Shown: one piece after another, positions 34,693 to 44,336 of the stretch
Position numbering within the stretch: the first letter of the stretch is position 1
Layout of the letters: each line of letters opens with the position of its first letter
DNA from: CANLBN01 sp050298695
Lineage (GTDB): Bacteria; Pseudomonadota; Gammaproteobacteria; Pseudomonadales; Cellvibrionaceae
Direction: 5' to 3'
Assembly (NCBI GenBank): GCA_050298695.1
Contig: JBNKUQ010000001.1
Span: 34,757 to 98,756 of the forward strand
Length of the DNA: 64,000 bases
Program-made: the position numbers and the translations under genes
The notes under the pieces: model-generated
Database searches by the model: none
Seen by the model: only the letters and a program-made list of their open reading frames with translations
Told to the model about the DNA's origin: nothing

Positions 34693-36819
34693 TTATTTGA
34701 AACGATAAGAAATTTGACCAATAAAACTTCTTCCTGCAAGCGGTAAGTCATTTTCAATCAAAACTAAGTTCCCTGTTGTTGGGCCTGGTCCGGGACTGGG
34801 TTCATATGCTTCTTCATCAAATAAATTATATATTCCGATTTTAAATTGCCAGGGACTGTTGGCTATTGTTCGCCTGAAAACAAGATTGACATGAGTATAG
34901 CTATCAAGTGCCTCTCTTGTGTCATTGGGCTGACGTTCACGTTTACCTATCCAGTTTATTTGTGTGTTGAATATCCAATTTTTCGATAAATGCCAATCGC
35001 TTTGCAGATATATACTGTGTTTGGGAGCAAGTCCTGCTGCTCTTCCTGAATCCATATCTTTAGCGTTTTGGTATGCATAGTTACTTAAAATTCTTAAGCG
35101 ATCAGTGGCATTCCAGGCTAACTCAACTTCTAAACCTTCCCCCTTTTGTTCGCCAACATTATCTGTTGCTGCACCAACATCGTTAGGGACATAACGTATG
35201 ATGTCTTTCATTACGTATTTAAAAATATTAGCTCTTGCATTAATTTTGGGTGATATCGACCAGTCTACGGCAGCTTCTAGAGTTTGAATACGCTCCGGTT
35301 CTAAATTTGAGTTCCCTGTAGCTACGGGGTTATTTTGATTGTGCTGTTCTGAAATAGATGGCGCTCTAAATGCTTCGCCATACAATAATTTGCTTGTGAT
35401 AGCATCGTTTATTTGCCACACAACTGCTGCGCGAGGATTTACTGTTGTGCCAAAATCTGAGTAGTCATCATATCTAACTCCTGATGTAACAACCCAGTCT
35501 TTAAAAATATTCCATTCATCTTGTAGGAATATATATTTTAATGTTCTTTTACGTGGTTCAACAAAGGGTTCAGTATCTGTTGCATCGACGACTGAGCCCA
35601 AAGGAGAAGGGGCTCCACCAGAAGAGGAAAAGTTTTTAGTTTCTTTTATTCTGTAAAGATCAGCTGAGGTATAACCTGTTCCAATGCGGATGTCGTGATT
35701 TTCTAATCCGCCATATTGAGTTGCCATGGAAAAACGATAATGTCGTTCCCACTTATAAGGATTTCCTTTTACTCCATCAGGAAATGTTCCTGTGGGAAAG
35801 GTCGCTCCAGCTGGGAAGATAACGAGGTCAGACTTTTCGCGGTAATACATACCGCTCAATTGTAGCTCCAGTTCCCAGTCTTCATTAGATAACTCCGGCA
35901 TGTAGGTAAGATCACTGGTTATATGTCGCCCTGAGCTTTTTCCTTCCGGGTCAAGTGCTTGTGCGGCTCCAGCTCCTGAACCGATTTCTTCTCGTATGTT
36001 AATACTCGTCCTAAATCGCCACTGTTCTCCAGAAATATTGATATGGCTATTGATAGATTCATAGCCAGTATCAGTATCGCCGGGCGCATTTGAGGCGCTG
36101 GTTGAAAAGAAATTATCATAAACTGTTTGTGAGTCTGATGTTATGCTCTCTTCATATCCGTCAGTTTCTGAATAGCTAAAAAAACTGCTAATGTCGATAG
36201 ACTGCCAAGAACTGTTGTTAGAGACCCAGAACTTTTGAGTGTCAAATGAGCCAGCATAGTAGCCACTCTTGGTCCCTTGAAAGTCTTCATTAGTCTTGGT
36301 GATAATATTAATGACTCCAGAATAAGCGTCTGCACCATAGAGTGAAGAGCCTGGGCCACGAATTACCTCAATGCGAGAGATGTTCTCTATTGGGTAGCTT
36401 GCCCAAGAGAAACCCTGATCTCCAATGTATATATTTCCAATGGAGATTCCGTTTTCTAACATCAATATTTGGGGTGTAAATAATGCGCCTCGAATCCCTC
36501 TGAATGAATAAACTGGGGAATACAATACGGGTGAGACAGATATGTGCAAGCCAGGAACCGTTTCTAAAGCTTCGGCAATGGTTTTCGCACCCATAGCTTC
36601 GATTTGTTCTGCAGTAATGATTGACGCTATCGCTGGAGCTTGCTCAATCGGCGTATCAGAACCTGTCGCAATAGATACTTTAATTTGCCCAAGTTCTTCT
36701 AGCGTTAATGAAAGATACTCCAGGTCCTTATCGTATTCGCTAGATTGAGCAAAGGACTGAAAGCATGCCTGAGACGTTAAACCAACAAATAATAGCGTGT
36801 TTATTATTTTTATTGTCAT
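34693..36819 (-). CDS. TonB-dependent outer-membrane receptor
   Basis: A 708-residue receptor. The signal peptide ends at about 25 (SFAQ). A plug domain at about 48-160 shows APAIASIITAEQIEAMGAKT, then VPGLHISVS and the GPGSSLYGADAYSGVINIIT box. The remaining residues form the beta-barrel, with the TonB-dependent C-terminal box near NLFDEEAYEP and an ending GQISYRFK. It imports a scarce ligand (siderophore, vitamin or other) across the outer membrane using TonB energy. The ligand is unknown; no siderophore genes adjoin it. The YfiR-type kinase gene lies 212 bases upstream in the same direction, a pairing often seen with YfiR-family sensors. Confidence 0.93.
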   Translation of the reverse strand: MTIKIINTLLFVGLTSQACFQSFAQSSEYDKDLEYLSLTLEELGQIKVSIATGSDTPIEQAPAIASIITAEQIEAMGAKTIAEALETVPGLHISVSPVLYSPVYSFRGIRGALFTPQILMLENGISIGNIYIGDQGFSWASYPIENISRIEVIRGPGSSLYGADAYSGVINIITKTNEDFQGTKSGYYAGSFDTQKFWVSNNSSWQSIDISSFFSYSETDGYEESITSDSQTVYDNFFSTSASNAPGDTDTGYESINSHINISGEQWRFRTSINIREEIGSGAGAAQALDPEGKSSGRHITSDLTYMPELSNEDWELELQLSGMYYREKSDLVIFPAGATFPTGTFPDGVKGNPYKWERHYRFSMATQYGGLENHDIRIGTGYTSADLYRIKETKNFSSSGGAPSPLGSVVDATDTEPFVEPRKRTLKYIFLQDEWNIFKDWVVTSGVRYDDYSDFGTTVNPRAAVVWQINDAITSKLLYGEAFRAPSISEQHNQNNPVATGNSNLEPERIQTLEAAVDWSISPKINARANIFKYVMKDIIRYVPNDVGAATDNVGEQKGEGLEVELAWNATDRLRILSNYAYQNAKDMDSGRAAGLAPKHSIYLQSDWHLSKNWIFNTQINWIGKRERQPNDTREALDSYTHVNLVFRRTIANSPWQFKIGIYNLFDEEAYEPSPGPGPTTGNLVLIENDLPLAGRSFIGQISYRFK

Positions 36820-37031
36820 TGCTTAATTGGCTCTGGACTAGTTTAGGTATTTTTTTCCCGAAGTTGTCTCTATCTGCTGGTAAATATATTCCGTCTACTA
36901 TTTCACTTTGCTTAGTATAGAACAAGAATTGTGTAGAGCTAATTATTATCGTTAATTAGCTCTATGTGCTCTGTGGCCTCATGTTACTGGTATCAATGTG
37001 AAAAGGAAACTTTTTTTACTTTCTTGCTGAG

Positions 37032-39122
37032 TTAGGCGACAGCAAACGTTTCATGTTCATCGTCATCGGTTAACTTTTTGTTCACAATAACAACAGGTAA
37101 AGGTATTTCGATAATGAAAGATGACCCGGTATTAGGCTTATTTTCGGATGAATCTATTTGTTTTTCGGTGCTTAGCCGATCTTCTGCTCGGATAGAGCCA
37201 CCCATGATTTCACAAAAATATTGAGTGATTGATAATCCTAAGCCTGTACCTTGAAAAGAACGTTTTTCCCCAGAATCGGCTTGATGGAAGCGAGTAAATA
37301 TCTCTTCTTTTTGTGAATCTGTTAAGCCTATACCGGTATCGCTAACAATAAGTGTTAGTAAATGGGTTTGATTTTTTACCGTAATAGAAATAAGACCTTC
37401 TTGGGTGAATTTGGTGGCATTGCTCAATAAATTTACCACCATATGTAATAATTTGTCGTGGTCGATGACGGGTATGTGCTCATCGTTATCTATATCAACT
37501 TCAAGTTTGTTGTTGTTTTTTGCTAATAGTGGCTTGATATTCCCGATAGCTTCTTCAATAAGTGAGCCAATATGTGTTGGTGTTAGCTGTACATCCATTT
37601 TTCCGGCTTCGATTTTTGCAAGATCAAGCGTGTTATTAATAAGCGCAAGTAAGCGCTCACCATTTGCATGCACACGGACCAATTGGTCACTGTAAAACTC
37701 ATCGCCCTCGGCTTTTAAGTCCTCTATCACTAAATCGGTATAACCAATAATAGATTGTAGAGGTGTCCTTAACTCATGGCTCATCATCGATAAAAACGCG
37801 CCTTTAGTACGATTGGCTTCTTCAGCTTTGCGTTTAGCAATTTCTAATTTGTCTCTAGCTACCTGCAGGTCGTGGCTTCTTTTGGCTAGCCGCTCGTTGT
37901 CTTCTTTTTTCATTTTATAAGCAAAGATTCCTAAGCATAATAATGCGGTTGTTGTTAATACTAAGCCAATCATGAAATACAAAGACCAGCGTTGAGCGCT
38001 AACAAGCTTATCTAATGCTTCGATTGAACTTGCTTGGTCACTCAAGCGAATTTTTTGAGACAATAATGCGGCCTGTTGTTGCTCGATGGTCACGTTTAGA
38101 GTGGCTAGGCGTGATTCTTTGTTGCTAATGGACAAGCTAATGTTATTTAGTTCTAATTGCTTTTTTTCGAGCTCTATATTTTTTTCTTTGAGTTCAATAT
38201 TGCGTTGCCTTACTTGCTGGATAAGTTTTTGTTTTTGCAGTTCACTATTGGCGATATCTTGTTTTTGTTTTTCTATGGTTATCTGGCTTTCCTGAATGGT
38301 TTTCTTGAGTTTCTTTTGATCCTGCAATAGCGCTAAGTTGGAATTTTTAATTTCATTAATGTCCTCATTTAAAGACTTCATTTGTTTTATAAGTTGATTA
38401 TTGTTGTTCTTTTGGATATTGCTTTGTTTTTGTAGTTCGCTAAGACGACTTTGTTGGCTGGCCAATTGATTTTGCAGATTAATTAGCGATGCCTGACCTT
38501 CTCGGTAGAGTTTGGCTACATCAATTTCTGTTCCGCCTAGCAGAATGAGTTCGGGGAGTGCTGTTAAATTATTGTTGATTAAGTTTGCCTTATTGACTTC
38601 AAATTTTATTGCCTGATTACCGTTTTTGAATAAGTTGATCATAACTAATCGTTTATTCTTGGCTTCATTGGTAATTAATAAAATGGGTTTGTTGCCAATG
38701 AAATTTTGTATTTGTGCAATATCTTCATTCTTTCCAATGTAAACTAGGTTGGCGCTGGATAGCGCGCGCAGGTTGCTGGTTTGGATAACTTTGACGGGAG
38801 CGCCTTTCAGTGAGACGCGGTTGTTAAGCTTTAAAAATTCATTAATCAAGCTCTTGTCTTCAACGCCATACAGTGCAATGGTGAAGGCAGCTAAATTTTG
38901 TTCTTGAGGCCATTCAATATTTTTGGCGAAGTTATAACTGTACGAAACAATGATTTTTGTATTGTCAGTTGTTGCTGGCCAAGCCTCTATGCTTGCTGAC
39001 ATGAAAAAGAGCAGGGTCAACAATTTGGTCGGTATGCAGTATCTTTTTAGTGTAACAATCTTTAGCATAAGAACCCTTAGCATAACAATCCAAGGTTGTA
39101 AGTTGTTTGTTATATTCATCAT
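37032..39122 (-). CDS. Histidine kinase with periplasmic YfiR-like domain
   Basis: Up to 696 residues; several in-frame ATGs upstream of the signal sequence make the exact start uncertain. After a signal or first helix (about 33-50) comes a YfiR/DUF4154-like domain at about 52-190 (YNFAKNIEWP, FTIALYG, LVYIGKNE, PILLITNE). A long coiled coil follows (about 195-385), then a membrane helix (about 388-410), a HisKA domain with SMMSHELRTPLQSIIGY (His at about 450) and an ATPase domain with MVVNLLSNATKFTQEG, DTGIGL and GTGLGLSI. YfiR proteins normally inhibit a separate diguanylate cyclase; here the domain is fused to a kinase. No response regulator gene is adjacent. Confidence 0.9.
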   Translation of the reverse strand: MMNITNNLQPWIVMLRVLMLKIVTLKRYCIPTKLLTLLFFMSASIEAWPATTDNTKIIVSYSYNFAKNIEWPQEQNLAAFTIALYGVEDKSLINEFLKLNNRVSLKGAPVKVIQTSNLRALSSANLVYIGKNEDIAQIQNFIGNKPILLITNEAKNKRLVMINLFKNGNQAIKFEVNKANLINNNLTALPELILLGGTEIDVAKLYREGQASLINLQNQLASQQSRLSELQKQSNIQKNNNNQLIKQMKSLNEDINEIKNSNLALLQDQKKLKKTIQESQITIEKQKQDIANSELQKQKLIQQVRQRNIELKEKNIELEKKQLELNNISLSISNKESRLATLNVTIEQQQAALLSQKIRLSDQASSIEALDKLVSAQRWSLYFMIGLVLTTTALLCLGIFAYKMKKEDNERLAKRSHDLQVARDKLEIAKRKAEEANRTKGAFLSMMSHELRTPLQSIIGYTDLVIEDLKAEGDEFYSDQLVRVHANGERLLALINNTLDLAKIEAGKMDVQLTPTHIGSLIEEAIGNIKPLLAKNNNKLEVDIDNDEHIPVIDHDKLLHMVVNLLSNATKFTQEGLISITVKNQTHLLTLIVSDTGIGLTDSQKEEIFTRFHQADSGEKRSFQGTGLGLSITQYFCEIMGGSIRAEDRLSTEKQIDSSENKPNTGSSFIIEIPLPVVIVNKKLTDDDEHETFAVA

Positions 39123-39310
39123 TTAGAAAAGCTCTCTTTTTGCTGAAGTCGTTACAACCCCTAGCTCAGCTATTAACTGCAATGAAGTGGTAAGTTTGCC
39201 GATAAGCATTAATCATAGCCCATTTCTTTATTGGTATAGAAATTATGGGTGAGTAACTCTATTCCTGGATCTTAACCTAAAAATCACGATGTTAAAGAGG
39301 TATATCTCTG

Positions 39311-39316
39311 TATAAT
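39311..39316 (+). promoter_or_regulatory. Possible -10 element for proA
   Basis: TATAAT, 52 bases before the proA ATG. No convincing -35 lies at the right distance, so this is only a candidate. Confidence 0.4.
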
Positions 39317-39367
39317 GCGGTGCTACGTTTAGAATTACGTTTATTGAGTTGGAATAATTAATTTCTC

Positions 39368-40633
39368 ATGTTAGAACAAGTCGACATTAATGAATATATG
39401 CAAGCTTTGGGCAAAGAAGCCCGTAAAGCGGCTCGATTCATTGCCGCAGCGGATACCGGTGTGAAAAATCAGGCGTTATTGGCCATTGCCAAGGCGCTTG
39501 ATGCAAACCGAGACAAGCTATTAGCGGCTAATCAGAAAGATATGGAGCAAGCTCGCCAGGAGGGTTTAGATGCTGCTCTATTGGACCGTCTGTCTATCGA
39601 TAATAATGGTATTGATCAAATGATGGAGGGTTTGCAGCAGGTTGCGGCTTTACCCGACCCTTGTGGAGAAATTGATGGTCTTAAATATCGCCCAAGTGGC
39701 ATCCAGGTGGGGAAAATGCGTGTCCCTCTGGGTGTTATCGGAATTATTTATGAATCAAGACCTAATGTGACCATTGATGCTGCAAGCCTTTGTTTAAAGT
39801 CAGGTAATGCAACTATCTTGCGTGGAGGTAAGGAGGCAATTCACTCGAACCAGGCAATTGCTCATTGTATACAGCAAGGTTTAGAGGAGGCAGGCTTACC
39901 CACTACCGTTGTGCAAGTGGTAGAAGTTACTGATAGAGAAGCAGTTGGTCAGCTTATTACTATGAATGAATACGTTGATGTTGTGGTTCCTCGTGGGGGT
40001 AAAGCCTTGATCGAGAGAATTACCCAAAATGCAACGGTCTCTGTTATTAAGCATTTAGATGGCATTTGTCATGTTTACATTGATGATTTGGCGGATCTTG
40101 ATAAGGCTTATGACATCGCTATTAATGCCAAAACTCATCGTTATGGTGTGTGTAATGCTATGGAAACATTATTGGTTGCTAAGAATGTAGCTCATGAAAT
40201 ATTGCCACGCTTGGCTGCTAAATATAGTGAATTAGGGGTTGAGTTGCGAGCTTGTGAGCGCACACGAGACATTCTTGGCAATTGTAAGGCTGCAACAGAA
40301 GAGGATTGGCATACTGAATATTTGGCGCCGATACTATCGATACGCATTGTCGATGATATAGTTCAGGCCATGGAGCATATTGCGTTATATAGCTCAGGGC
40401 ACACCGAGGCTATTGTCACGCGCGATATCAATCGCGCTCGCCAGTTTATGACCGAGGTCGACTCCAGCTCGGTCATTGTCAATGCATCTACCCGCTTTGC
40501 TGATGGTTTTGAGTATGGTTTGGGTGCAGAAATTGGTATTTCTACAGACAAAATACATGCACGAGGCCCCGTTGGTCTAGAAGGCTTAACCTCGCAAAAA
40601 TGGATTGTATTGGGTGACGGGCATATTCGATAA
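39368..40633 (+). CDS. proA: Gamma-glutamyl phosphate reductase
   Basis: A 421-residue cytoplasmic enzyme that reduces gamma-glutamyl phosphate to glutamate semialdehyde with NADPH, the second step of proline synthesis. Landmarks are GVIGIIYESRPNVTIDAASL (about 119-138), LRGGKEAIHSN, the PRGGKALIERI loop and the active-site cysteine in KTHRYGVCNAMETLL. The length equals that of well-known ProA proteins (about 417-421). It is the first gene of a long conserved run (nadD, rsfS, rlmH, mrdA, rodA and onwards) in the same order as in Pseudomonas. Confidence 0.97.
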   Translation: MLEQVDINEYMQALGKEARKAARFIAAADTGVKNQALLAIAKALDANRDKLLAANQKDMEQARQEGLDAALLDRLSIDNNGIDQMMEGLQQVAALPDPCGEIDGLKYRPSGIQVGKMRVPLGVIGIIYESRPNVTIDAASLCLKSGNATILRGGKEAIHSNQAIAHCIQQGLEEAGLPTTVVQVVEVTDREAVGQLITMNEYVDVVVPRGGKALIERITQNATVSVIKHLDGICHVYIDDLADLDKAYDIAINAKTHRYGVCNAMETLLVAKNVAHEILPRLAAKYSELGVELRACERTRDILGNCKAATEEDWHTEYLAPILSIRIVDDIVQAMEHIALYSSGHTEAIVTRDINRARQFMTEVDSSSVIVNASTRFADGFEYGLGAEIGISTDKIHARGPVGLEGLTSQKWIVLGDGHIR

Positions 40634-40667
40634 ATGTATTGGTGTGCGATGGAGTGATGGAAATCTT

Positions 40668-41309
40668 GTGAAAACCATCGGTATTTTTGGTGGCACCTTT
40701 GACCCAGTACACAATGGCCATGTTCAAATGGCACTGGCGGCAAAGTCTCTCCTTAATCTAGATGAAGTGCGTTTGTTGCCCTGCCATCATCCTCCTCACC
40801 GCGGTCAGCCAACACTGAGCAGTCAGCAACGTTTGCATCTTTTGGAGTTGTCTGTTGAGTCGTATCCCGACCTAGTGGTTGATAACCGCGAATTGTGTCG
40901 GCCTGGTCCTTCTTGGACGGTTGATACCTTAAAAGATTTTCGTCGGGAATTTGGGAGTGATGTCAGCTTGGTGCTATTGATAGGGGCGGATGCCTATGCG
41001 CAATTGAATCAATGGCATCAGTGGCAAATGCTACCTGCTTTAGCACATATTGGTGTTTTTTTGCGGCCTGGGTATCCGCATCCGCAAGAAGGTATATTAC
41101 CTGAGCGCTGTGTTGCTATTGATGATCATGTCCTCAATTATATTCACCATTCGTCTGCGGGTGCTCTTTTCTGTTTGCAGCAGAGACCAATAGATGTTTC
41201 AGCAACAGAAATTCGTGAACAGTTATTGAGAGGGGAAATCCCTGATGGATTATCTCCCTCAGTACAACGCTATATTATTGAAAATAAACTCTATGGTTTT
41301 GGTTTGTAA
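40668..41309 (+). CDS. nadD: Nicotinate-nucleotide adenylyltransferase
   Basis: A 213-residue enzyme that adenylates nicotinate mononucleotide in NAD synthesis. The start is GTG 40668 (VKTIGIFGGTFDPVHNGH), which begins exactly at the conserved nucleotidyltransferase motif; the open frame reaches further upstream into proA but that part is not conserved. Other motifs are LLPCHHPPHRG, LIGADAY and the C-terminal ISATEIR-type motif, here VSATEIREQL. The neighbours proA and rsfS support the call. Confidence 0.96.
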   Translation: MKTIGIFGGTFDPVHNGHVQMALAAKSLLNLDEVRLLPCHHPPHRGQPTLSSQQRLHLLELSVESYPDLVVDNRELCRPGPSWTVDTLKDFRREFGSDVSLVLLIGADAYAQLNQWHQWQMLPALAHIGVFLRPGYPHPQEGILPERCVAIDDHVLNYIHHSSAGALFCLQQRPIDVSATEIREQLLRGEIPDGLSPSVQRYIIENKLYGFGL

Positions 41310-41354
41310 CTGTATTAATTGCAAACTTCACCATCATTATTTAAGAAGGCAAAA

Positions 41355-41717
41355 ATGACAGATTTAGTTAATAACGTTACAGAAGCGCTGGATGACCTCA
41401 AGGCACAAGATACCGTTGTCTTGGATGTTACCTCGATGAGTGAGGTGATGGATACCTTGATTATTTCCAGTGGTACCTCTAGTCGGCATGTTAAGTCTCT
41501 GGCGATGAATGTTATCGACGAGTTAAAAAAGCAAGATATTCGACCCATTGGTACAGAGGGAATGGAGGCTGCAGACTGGGTCTTGGTGGATTACGGAACC
41601 GTTGTTGTTCATGTCATGTTGCCACAAACGCGATTATTTTATGACCTGGAAAAGCTTTGGTCGCCTATTCACAAGGGTGAAAATAGCCAAGTGATGCCCA
41701 ATAATAATGATGTGTAG
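41355..41717 (+). CDS. rsfS: Ribosomal silencing factor RsfS
   Basis: A 120-residue protein of the Iojap family that binds ribosomal protein L14 and blocks subunit joining in stationary phase. The start is ATG 41355 after AGAAGG. The family core is present: LKAQDTVVLDV, DTLIISSGTSSRHVKSLA, and EGMEAADWVLVDYGTVVVHV. It stands between nadD and rlmH, its usual place; rlmH follows after 3 bases. Confidence 0.96.
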   Translation: MTDLVNNVTEALDDLKAQDTVVLDVTSMSEVMDTLIISSGTSSRHVKSLAMNVIDELKKQDIRPIGTEGMEAADWVLVDYGTVVVHVMLPQTRLFYDLEKLWSPIHKGENSQVMPNNNDV

Positions 41718-41720
41718 CAT

Positions 41721-42188
41721 ATGCATGTAAGAGTCATTGCTGTCGGTACTAAAATGCCAAGTTGGGTGGAAAAGGGCGTTGAGGAATATCAAAAGCGTTT
41801 GCCTCGGGAGTGGCGCTTTGAGTGGTTGGAATTGCCTCTGGGACAGCGAAGTAAATCAAGTGCTGTTGATAAAGCTGTTCAATCTGAAGGAGATGCTATT
41901 TTGGCTGCTTTGCAGCCCGGTGAGAAAGTGATTGCACTAGAGGTGAAAGGAAAAAGCTGGAGTACCGAACAATTATCGGCAGAGATGAGTGATTGGCAGA
42001 TGTCCGGTCAAAATATTGCTTTGCTAATAGGTGGTCCTGATGGCTTGAGTTTGGCTTGTCGTCAACGAGCCGATGTTCAATGGTCTTTGTCTAATTTAAC
42101 CTTACCCCACCCGATGGTGCGAATATTGCTCATAGAGCAGTTGTATCGGGCGTGGACTTTGTTGGCTAATCACCCCTATCACAAATAG
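41721..42188 (+). CDS. rlmH: 23S rRNA pseudouridine-1915 methyltransferase RlmH
   Basis: A 155-residue SPOUT-family methyltransferase that modifies pseudouridine 1915 of 23S rRNA in the assembled ribosome. It has the family start MHVRVIAVGTKMPSWVEKG, the SAM-knot segment ALLIGGPDGLS and the C-terminal LTLPHPMVRILLIEQLYRAW, ending in NHPYHK. The length is identical to that of E. coli RlmH (155). Confidence 0.97.
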   Translation: MHVRVIAVGTKMPSWVEKGVEEYQKRLPREWRFEWLELPLGQRSKSSAVDKAVQSEGDAILAALQPGEKVIALEVKGKSWSTEQLSAEMSDWQMSGQNIALLIGGPDGLSLACRQRADVQWSLSNLTLPHPMVRILLIEQLYRAWTLLANHPYHK

Positions 42189-42352
42189 GTGAGTGCTTAG
42201 TTAGTGGCAATATTCTCTATCAAACTGATGTGTAGAAATAAAAAATGCCCCTATTTGAGTCTAAAATGCGTTAAATAGTGTAAAGTAGGTCTTGTTTTTA
42301 CAAATAAATAGGTCAATTTGACTGCAGATTAAAATTTTTGCCCCATACTAGT

Positions 42353-42358
42353 TATAAT
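42353..42358 (+). promoter_or_regulatory. Possible -10 element for the mrdA operon
   Basis: TATAAT, 28 bases before the mrdA ATG. The sequence 18 bases upstream is TTAAAA, a weak -35. TTGACT also occurs, but too far upstream (about 29 bases) for this -10. Confidence 0.4.
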
Positions 42359-42386
42359 CGGGCCAAATTGTTGTTGTTTTCTGAAT

Positions 42387-44336
42387 ATGCAAGAGCCGCA
42401 AAAATTTAAAAACTATCACGTAGAAACACGTACATTTAGTTCTCGTGTGATAGTGACCGCTGCAATAGTCGTTGGCTTAGCGATGGTTTTGTTAGGGCGC
42501 TATTACAGCCTGCAAATTATTCATTACGAAAATTACGCAACGCAGTCTGATAATAACCGAATCTTAGTGCAAACAATCACCCCTCAACGAGGACTGATCT
42601 TTGATAGCAAAGGTAAGCTTCTCGCTGATAATCGTCCCAGCTATATCTTATCCATTGTGCCCGAAAATGTTGCGGATTTAGGTAAAACGCTACTGCTTTT
42701 GCGCCAACTCATCGATATTTCTGATGATGATGTCCAAGATTTTTATGCTTCCTTGCAAAGTAGTCGTCGTCCTTATCAAGCTGTACCACTGAGTTATCGT
42801 CTTACTGAGGAAGAAATCGCACGTATCGCAGTGAATGAATATCGATTGGCCGGTGTAGAGGTTGAGGCGCGCCTGGTTCGGGATTACCCAGAAGGCTATT
42901 TGTTTGCTCATAGTCTGGGTTATGTTGGAAAAATTAACGACCGTGAATGGAGCCGGTTTACAGAAGAGCAGTTACGTCAATATCAGGGTACACACACTAT
43001 TGGCAAAATTGGCATTGAAAAATCATACGAAGATGTACTTTTTGGCGAAGTGGGATACCGACACGTTGAAATTAATGCTCGTATGCGGGTATTGAGAACA
43101 CTGGAGCAACAAAACCCTGTGCCGGGTAAAAATCTGTCACTACATTTAGATAGCGAATTACAAGAAACGATTTTTGCCGCAATGGAAGGGCGCCGAGGAG
43201 CCGTGGTGGTCATGGATGTGAAAACGGGGGGAGTATTAGCGATTGTGAGTACTCCTAGCTATGACCCCAATTTGTTTGTAACGGGAATTAGTTATAAAGA
43301 TTATGATGCTTTGCGCAATAGTCCGGACATTCCTTTGTTTGATCGTGCGATTCAAGGTCGCTATCCTCCTGCATCTACGGTAAAACCCATGATGGGTTTG
43401 GCGGGTTTAAGTGAGCAAGTGATCAGTCAGAGTTATAAAATTTTTGATCCTGGTTACTATCAGCTTGAAAACGATGACCGTTTATATCGTGACTGGAAAC
43501 GAACAGGGCACGGTATTGTCAATGTACACAAGGCAATTGTGCAGTCATCGGATACCTTCTTTTATGATTTGGCGTTTAGAATGGGGATTGATCGAATCCA
43601 TCGATTTGGTAGTAGCTTCGGCTTTGGTCAATATACTGATATCGATTTGCCAAGCGAGCGTCGTGGATTGTGGCCCTCACGGGAATGGAAACAAAAAGTC
43701 CGTCGCTTACCTTGGTTTCCTGGCGATACCCTTAATGTCGGCATCGGGCAGGGGGACTCATTGGTCACTCCTCTACAATTGGCAACCATGGTAGCAACCA
43801 TCGCTAATCGTGGTACTCGCTTAAAGCCCCAAGTCGTTAAATCTATTGATGGGGAGCTGTTGCCTCCCGTTGTTATGGAGCAAATAGAAGTCAATGATCG
43901 CCATTGGGACTTTATTTTTAACGCTATGCACGATGTCGTCCATGCTCGCAATGGCACCGCCCGTAGAATAGCAAAGGGTGCTCCTTACCAAATGGCGGGT
44001 AAAACGGGCACGGCTCAAGTTGTGGGGATTAAGCAAAACGAAGAATATGATTCAGACGCCTTAAAAGAGCGCCATCGCGACCATGGTTTGTTTGTTGGCT
44101 TTGCCCCCTATGAAGATCCCCAAATCGCTGTTGCGGTTATTGTGGAAAACGGTGAATCTGGATCAGGTTCGGCCGCGCCTGTCGCACGAAAAGTGTTTGA
44201 TGCCCATCTATTAGGGCGTTACCTAAAAATGGATAAAAGCAAAGATACTGCTGCTAATTTTGATGAGAAGCGGCCTACCTTCCCTTACCCACTAACTGAA
44301 GACGTAGCGCTCGCATTAATTCAACGAGGATTTTAG
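42387..44336 (+). CDS. mrdA: Penicillin-binding protein 2 (elongation transpeptidase)
   Basis: A 649-residue class B penicillin-binding protein that cross-links new peptidoglycan in the rod-elongation complex. A membrane anchor lies at about 23-42. The pedestal domain contains RGLIFDSKGKLLADNRPSY and YPEGYLFAHSLGYVGKI. The transpeptidase domain has PPASTVKPMMG with the catalytic Ser at about 330, SSD (SSDTFFYDLA) and the AGKTGTAQ box. rodA overlaps its stop by one base, and the two proteins work as a pair. Confidence 0.97.
   Translation: MQEPQKFKNYHVETRTFSSRVIVTAAIVVGLAMVLLGRYYSLQIIHYENYATQSDNNRILVQTITPQRGLIFDSKGKLLADNRPSYILSIVPENVADLGKTLLLLRQLIDISDDDVQDFYASLQSSRRPYQAVPLSYRLTEEEIARIAVNEYRLAGVEVEARLVRDYPEGYLFAHSLGYVGKINDREWSRFTEEQLRQYQGTHTIGKIGIEKSYEDVLFGEVGYRHVEINARMRVLRTLEQQNPVPGKNLSLHLDSELQETIFAAMEGRRGAVVVMDVKTGGVLAIVSTPSYDPNLFVTGISYKDYDALRNSPDIPLFDRAIQGRYPPASTVKPMMGLAGLSEQVISQSYKIFDPGYYQLENDDRLYRDWKRTGHGIVNVHKAIVQSSDTFFYDLAFRMGIDRIHRFGSSFGFGQYTDIDLPSERRGLWPSREWKQKVRRLPWFPGDTLNVGIGQGDSLVTPLQLATMVATIANRGTRLKPQVVKSIDGELLPPVVMEQIEVNDRHWDFIFNAMHDVVHARNGTARRIAKGAPYQMAGKTGTAQVVGIKQNEEYDSDALKERHRDHGLFVGFAPYEDPQIAVAVIVENGESGSGSAAPVARKVFDAHLLGRYLKMDKSKDTAANFDEKRPTFPYPLTEDVALALIQRGF

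Noticed and set aside
40363..40743. 126-codon open frame antisense to proA/nadD
   Set aside because: Shadow of two well-supported genes on the other strand.
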